Shown here: one piece after another, positions 15,774-20,180 of the stretch
Layout of the letters: each line of letters begins with the position of its first letter
Numbering within the stretch: position 1 is the stretch's first letter
NCBI GenBank assembly: GCA_964551815.1
Contig: CAZKEL010000045.1
Span: 1 to 20,180, forward strand
Origin: D37C17 sp964551815
GTDB taxonomy: Bacteria; Fidelibacterota; Marinisomatia; SCGC-AAA003-L08; D37C17
Reading direction: 5' to 3'
Length of the DNA stretch: 20,180 nucleotides
The notes under the pieces: generated by a model
The model's input: only the letters and a program-made list of their open reading frames with translations
Told to the model about the DNA's origin: nothing
Databases searched by the model: none
Translations under genes and position numbers: made by a program

Positions 15774-18700
15774 CTACGATCCTGATGTTGGTACCGGAGT
15801 CATCGTAACAATCTGACAAGTACCATCAGGCTCGGGCAAGAATAGATGAATCATTCCATTATTCATTATATGGTATTCCATACATTCATCATTGTCTGAA
15901 TTCCCTCCACTCAACTCATGTATAAGCTCTTGGAAATTTCGCATCTTTGCCTGATCCGTGGTTCTACCCATAGTTGAGAAATCTGTGCAGCTACCTGTTG
16001 ATTCATTCCATTCACAGTCAAAACAATAACAGGTATTTTCACTTTGGAGCGGCGGATCACTACATTCTGGTTCAGGATTATCATTCCAAGTAAGGTCTAA
16101 ACAATTTGAACCCATACCCCATGTACCTGCCTCAAAAAATGAGAAGGCTTTGGTGCAGGTATGGGTAGTAGCATCCCATTCAGTATGTTCATTCCCTCCA
16201 CTAAAAAACTGTGCACAAGGGTCTTCATAACCATGGAAACAATCCTGTTGTTGCATTGGAAGCATGCATTCTTTTTCTACCCAATCACAATCTATACACT
16301 CTTCCGCCCAAGCTGGTATTTCCCAGCTCCCATTCATATCATTGCAAGAACGCTGAGTATGTGCAATTATACAATCACAATAATCATTATCTGACCCTAT
16401 TTCAACACATTCATAATTATCCCAATCGAATATACACATTGGATCATTATCGCAAATTTCAGGGCTATTATTTTCCGGTTTTGCGCATGGGCTATTACTC
16501 AAACATACTCCCGTTTGCCATACACTCATCCAATCGGGGGCATCCCATTCACAACTAATTGAAGCGTCACATTCTGATTCAGAATTAAATGCAAAACAAT
16601 CATCAGCAGTCTTAGGGCCACAATGTGGTTCAAAATTATCCGGATCATTATGCCCTGCTATAGCATTCCACTGACATGCCGCATCTTGCACACATGATGT
16701 TTCAGGCTTACCATTACATGCATTTGGATTAAATGTTGGCTTTGGCTCACAATGATTATTACCAGAATATGGATCCATGACCCAGGCACAATCATTTTGA
16801 CGACATTGATTTTCATAATCATAATCAAAACACTCACTACTTGGAACGCAAGACTGTTCTCCAAATTCCGCTTGACAATCACCACCATCATTATCATAAC
16901 AACTTAGATCACAACCAAATGCTTGATCTTCACAGTCCCCATATCCATCACCTAACCAAGACTCATCACAGCAATCTCCATCTCCAGAACAATCCTCTAA
17001 AAATCCAGTTTCACAATCGTTCGCTCTAGCTAATCCAAAATTTTCTGGTTTTGTAGCTTTAATCAATTTATCTGCAACATAGCTTAATGTATCTGATTCT
17101 TCACCCAAAACCAAATTACACATGCCATCTCCAATGTTTAAACAACCAACACAAATGTGCCCAAAACAATTGATCATACCTTCTGGACCTACACAGTCAT
17201 CTGTACAATTACCTTCATATAATGGTGCTATGTACTCACAAAACGCTTGAGGATTATCTTCAGGACTTTGAGTATCCCAACTCCATGTTGATCCACAATC
17301 TCCTAAACATGGTGGACCACCTATGAAATCTTCATCAATTCCAAAGTCTGTACATGTACCACTCTGCGATGGAGTACCATCAGCATTTGGCGGATCTGGG
17401 TGCCATTCACAATCTTGATCACAAACACATTGGCCATGATTCGTTATGGTATTACAAGCAGGCCCATCGTTATACAGGGAACAATCTACCGCAAAACTTC
17501 CCGACCCGAATACACCTGCATGGCATGTGTTATCAGATTCGGCAACCTGAATTCCTGGTGCTGAATTGCTATCACACGTTTTACAATCATCAAGCAGATC
17601 AAACATTAGATCTTGAACATTCCAATCACAAGAATTAAACTTATTATCACTAACGGCCTTATCTATCCAACCACAAAAATGCCCATAATTAATACCATCA
17701 TTCATTACAACTGCTTCAGCAGTAGCAGGAAATGGAACATAATCATTCGGTTCCCATCCTCCAGGTGGATTAGCTGCAAAACTACTATAAACATTTGCAA
17801 TCTGAGCAATACTACATCCCTGACAATCACCATAAGTCAAACCTGCTCCTCCATAGCCCATACAATAATCTAAATCACCTTGATCAACAAAAATGTTTTC
17901 CCCTTCCTCAGAAGGACAATTTTCAATACTCCATCCCTGGCAACAAGTTGAAAAATCAGGTGGTAATGGATTACCGTATTCACAGTAATCATCATATGCG
18001 TATTCACATTGATAATTACACTGTCCTTCGCCATAATCTCCGTCTTCGCCATCATCAAAATAACCTATACAATCTCCGTTAATATCATCACAAATTAAAT
18101 GTTTTTCCATTTTTAGGATATCTACCAAATCAGAAATCTCAGGATCACAGTCACTTAAACAGTTTGTAAAAAGCATATCCTCATACCACGAACATACTGC
18201 GTCTTGTGTCCAACTCATATCATCAGGGTAAATAGGACAATCATCAAAACAATCGTCCCCTTCTCCAAAGTCTTCACCAAAGTCATCTGAACTTTCTAAT
18301 TCACAATCAGGACTCATTTCACAGGCATACTCATCCAATTCCCAGCAGTGCATCCAGGGCTCATCAATAGGCATAAAACAATGTCCCGATGCAGAATTGA
18401 AGGGATCTATACCCCATTCACAGTCGTTATCATAGCAATCCATTTCATTCATATATGTTTCACATGGCTGACCTTCAAATGAGGGGAAACAAAATTTTGT
18501 CTCCCATTTACATTTATCTATAGGACAATCTTGCTGATTAGTATAATCTTCACAAATTTGAATTTCATGCCCCCAGTTATCACAATAATACCAATCACTT
18601 CCATTTTCATCTGCCATATCAGCACAAACAGCTTCTGAACTTGCTTGAGGAACACGCAACTCCCATTCTGGACGAAAACTTAAATTATCTTCATGCTCTT

Positions 18701-19721
18701 CAAAATATTGCATTTGTCCAATACCATTTTGATCTGGTGGCCCCAATGTTATTTGAGCCGTTGTTGGACCACCGCCCATATGCATCATTGTATCAGCGAC
18801 ACAATCGCCATTATTATTTAGCATTCCAGATGACCAGGTAACGTCAAAAACACCCATAAAATCTAAAGAGCTTTCATCAAAATTAGCAAAATCATCAAAG
18901 CTAAACTCTTCTAAACAACAACTCCCATTATCTACATTGGCAGAAGGATTATATTCTGAACAGGGACTACCTATAGGAACTAAATCAGTAAATCCTGTAT
19001 TAACAACAGATGTGCATCCTTGTAATTCTATATCATCCGCAACCTTATCTTCAGACACCCACCCCACTCCAAGATCAGCACAATTGCATGTTGAAACTGT
19101 GCTATCTACTTTTTCAAAAAAACCATTATTGTTTAAATCAAGATAGCAAGCACTAAAAGCATTTAAATCACAACAGTCATCATTTTGCACCCATTCTGAT
19201 CCAGCGATTGTACTATTTTCAACCTTACAGTCTGCTGTAGCTGTTGCAACATAGTTACATGCAGCGATATTCATACAGCCATATACAACGGTTATAGTGT
19301 TGCCCTCTGCATCCTGAACTTCTGTTGAAGCATAGGTACAACCACTATTATCTTCAACAGTCGCTAAGGGATTATAATTGCTTGCACCTTGGTCCATGCA
19401 GCCTAAAATACTTTCAGTACAACATGCATTAGATGTAGCTACACCACTGATATCTTCAACACAGGGAGAATTTGCAGTCGATGAAAAATTTGGTGCAGAT
19501 TGTTCCATACATCCATATATAATTTCTTCACAACAACAATTACTTCCAGTTGCTTCACCTATACAATCACTTGTACAGGGTAAAAGTGCAGATGCATTAT
19601 AATTAGGAGCATCTTCCAACATACATCCAGATTGAGATTTAAGTGCTTCTTCAAGTGCTTCACATCCAGTTTGAAAGAAAGCTAAAAAAACCATAAGTAA
19701 AATGAGTCCAATTCTTTTCAT
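15774..19721 (-). CDS. Giant cysteine-rich modular lipoprotein
   Basis: 1315 residues from ATG 19719-19721, chosen because AAAGGA lies seven bases upstream and the protein then opens with the signal MKRIGLILLMVFLAFFQTGC, lipidated at Cys20. The frame is open 25 codons further, but that extension has no such features. About 115 residues are cysteine. Residues 33-160 hold four GCM...A.NY/NF modules related to the GCTD modules of other genes here. From about 400 to 1245 run some eight to ten units of type C.....E..C....C.W...(n)..C. Near 902-949 is a Notch-like LNR repeat almost identical to that in the gene ending at 2855. Several acidic Asp/Glu/Gly stretches lie between. There is no T9SS tail and no enzyme motif that I recognise. 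The protein must fold oxidatively outside the cytoplasm, probably anchored in the outer membrane. Function unknown; calcium binding by LNR and acidic loops is plausible. Confidence 0.88.
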   Translation of the reverse strand: MKRIGLILLMVFLAFFQTGCEALEEALKSQSGCMLEDAPNYNASALLPCTSDCIGEATGSNCCCEEIIYGCMEQSAPNFSSTANSPCVEDISGVATSNACCTESILGCMDQGASNYNPLATVEDNSGCTYASTEVQDAEGNTITVVYGCMNIAACNYVATATADCKVENSTIAGSEWVQNDDCCDLNAFSACYLDLNNNGFFEKVDSTVSTCNCADLGVGWVSEDKVADDIELQGCTSVVNTGFTDLVPIGSPCSEYNPSANVDNGSCCLEEFSFDDFANFDESSLDFMGVFDVTWSSGMLNNNGDCVADTMMHMGGGPTTAQITLGPPDQNGIGQMQYFEEHEDNLSFRPEWELRVPQASSEAVCADMADENGSDWYYCDNWGHEIQICEDYTNQQDCPIDKCKWETKFCFPSFEGQPCETYMNEMDCYDNDCEWGIDPFNSASGHCFMPIDEPWMHCWELDEYACEMSPDCELESSDDFGEDFGEGDDCFDDCPIYPDDMSWTQDAVCSWYEDMLFTNCLSDCDPEISDLVDILKMEKHLICDDINGDCIGYFDDGEDGDYGEGQCNYQCEYAYDDYCEYGNPLPPDFSTCCQGWSIENCPSEEGENIFVDQGDLDYCMGYGGAGLTYGDCQGCSIAQIANVYSSFAANPPGGWEPNDYVPFPATAEAVVMNDGINYGHFCGWIDKAVSDNKFNSCDWNVQDLMFDLLDDCKTCDSNSAPGIQVAESDNTCHAGVFGSGSFAVDCSLYNDGPACNTITNHGQCVCDQDCEWHPDPPNADGTPSQSGTCTDFGIDEDFIGGPPCLGDCGSTWSWDTQSPEDNPQAFCEYIAPLYEGNCTDDCVGPEGMINCFGHICVGCLNIGDGMCNLVLGEESDTLSYVADKLIKATKPENFGLARANDCETGFLEDCSGDGDCCDESWLGDGYGDCEDQAFGCDLSCYDNDGGDCQAEFGEQSCVPSSECFDYDYENQCRQNDCAWVMDPYSGNNHCEPKPTFNPNACNGKPETSCVQDAACQWNAIAGHNDPDNFEPHCGPKTADDCFAFNSESECDASISCEWDAPDWMSVWQTGVCLSNSPCAKPENNSPEICDNDPMCIFDWDNYECVEIGSDNDYCDCIIAHTQRSCNDMNGSWEIPAWAEECIDCDWVEKECMLPMQQQDCFHGYEDPCAQFFSGGNEHTEWDATTHTCTKAFSFFEAGTWGMGSNCLDLTWNDNPEPECSDPPLQSENTCYCFDCEWNESTGSCTDFSTMGRTTDQAKMRNFQELIHELSGGNSDNDECMEYHIMNNGMIHLFLPEPDGTCQIVTMTPVPTSGS
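16874..17014 (-). repeat. Dispersed coding repeat (copy 2): Notch-like LNR segment
   Basis: Second copy of the 141-base segment at 4222-4362, within the Cys-rich lipoprotein. It encodes DCSGDGDCCDESWLGDGYGD, CEDQAFGCDLSC and YDNDGGDC. The protein match to the first copy is nearly complete over 40 residues, while the sequence on both sides differs. Confidence 0.75.
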
Positions 19722-20126
19722 TTTTATTCCTTTATTTATTAATATTATTTTTTGGCCTTTAGAATAATTCAATATGTGGATTTGAATACAATACATATTG
19801 ATATAATAAATTTAATGCCCTTTCTAGATATGGCAATAAACAATTGTAGTATAAATAAAAATTACATTTGAAGTAATAAAATTTCGTTTTTTGACATAAA
19901 ATTGATTACTCCTATTTATCCAATGCGAATATTGATCTAGAGATTATATCTTAATAGAGTTATAAGGAAAAATATATTATATAAAATAAAATTTTTCAAA
20001 ACAACATGATATGGAAGCGATTGCTACAACACTTGCTTTGTGTTGCAATATTAAATATTATATTACTTATCCTATAAAAGAAGGGTAAATTTTGTAGCTT
20101 GGATTTGGTTACTTATTTGGAAATTT
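19722..20126. other. AT-rich intergenic region before tRNA-His
   Basis: About 400 bases without a credible gene, holding the divergent promoters of the Cys-rich lipoprotein (minus) and tRNA-His (plus). A TTGACA hexamer on the plus strand is near 19900, but its spacing to any -10 box is poor and it lies over 200 bases before the tRNA. A hairpin CAACAC (20027-20032)/GTGTTG (20040-20045), extended by ATTG/CAAT with a three-base bulge, lies about 80 bases before the tRNA and has no adjacent T run. Nothing else was recognised. Confidence 0.5.
19769..19801. promoter_or_regulatory. 9-bp inverted repeat upstream of the Cys-rich lipoprotein, candidate operator
   Basis: TCAATATGT (19769-19777) and ACATATTGA (19793-19801) are perfect inverted copies 15 bases apart. 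They begin 48 bases before the chosen start codon on the minus strand, where a regulator overlapping the promoter would bind. The 24-base centre-to-centre spacing is slightly over two helical turns. The region is very AT-rich, so chance cannot be excluded. Confidence 0.35.
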
Positions 20127-20180
20127 GGTGGCTGTAGCTCAGTTCTGGTTAGAGCGCAGGATTGTGGCTCCTGAGGTCGT
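20127..20180 (+). tRNA. tRNA-His(GTG), 3' part cut by the window edge
   Basis: The acceptor strand GTGGCTG (20128-20134) is preceded by the extra G (20127) typical of tRNA-His. The D arm is GCTC...GAGC with an 11-base loop. The five-pair anticodon stem CAGGA/TCCTG closes the loop TTGTGGC, with anticodon GTG at 20164-20166. The variable region AGGTCGT begins and the T arm lies beyond the right edge. Identity rests on both the anticodon and the G-1 determinant. Confidence 0.93.

Noticed and set aside
15626..15808. 60-residue plus-strand frame between the 75-residue protein and the Cys-rich lipoprotein
   Set aside because: AT-rich sequence without ribosome site, running into the end of the convergent gene; probably chance.
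16841..18082. Plus-strand frames opposite the Cys-rich lipoprotein
   Set aside because: Antisense shadows of a long Cys/Asp-rich gene with good start and ribosome site; products are His/Asn/Leu-rich without any recognisable domain.
19722..19796. 25-codon N-terminal extension of the Cys-rich lipoprotein
   Set aside because: The downstream ATG has a Shine-Dalgarno and begins a complete lipoprotein signal peptide; the extension would bury it.

Overview
The window looks like chromosomal DNA of a marine bacterium of the Fibrobacterota-Chlorobiota-Bacteroidota superphylum, most likely Candidatus Marinimicrobia (SAR406/Neomarinimicrobiota). The basis is the AT-rich base composition, two type IX secretion (T9SS) type A C-terminal sorting domains with the YPNPFNP signature, a terminal dockerin, and cysteine-rich GC[TM]D..A.NYNP.A..D.GSC and D.CG.C.G.G modules of a style I associate with that group. 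The taxonomic call is inference; there is no rRNA or other phylogenetic marker apart from Lon.

Layout from left to right: a tRNA-Val(TAC) on the minus strand is cut by the left edge, and an 18-base copy of its 5' end lies about 145 bases upstream. lon (minus) encodes the housekeeping ATP-dependent protease. A 1409-residue modular secreted protein (minus) carries cohesin-like repeats, ADAMTS-like CGVCGGDG modules, a cytochrome-like segment, a Notch-like LNR repeat and a T9SS tail. Divergent from it is a 1079-residue M6-type metalloprotease (plus) with a beta-propeller and a C-terminal dockerin. A bidirectional terminator separates it from a minus-strand series: a 67-residue exported basic peptide, a leucine-rich-repeat lipoprotein, and an LVIVD-propeller/LRR protein with a T9SS tail. 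A second strong terminator ends a 75-residue protein made of two copies of one unit. Last comes a 1315-residue lipoprotein with about 115 cysteines. The right edge cuts a tRNA-His(GTG) on the plus strand.

Apart from lon, the 75-residue protein and the tRNAs, nearly all coding capacity is for exported, disulfide-rich, modular surface proteins. Modules are shared between genes: the LNR segment occurs in the two largest minus-strand genes with about 83% DNA identity by hand alignment, the GC[TM]D module occurs in three genes, and a composite N-cap/LRR/C-cap cassette occurs twice in each of two adjacent genes. The cohesin-like protein and the dockerin-bearing protease are transcribed divergently from one intergenic region, which suggests, but does not show, a cell-surface assembly. 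No phage, IS element, CRISPR array or defence system was seen.
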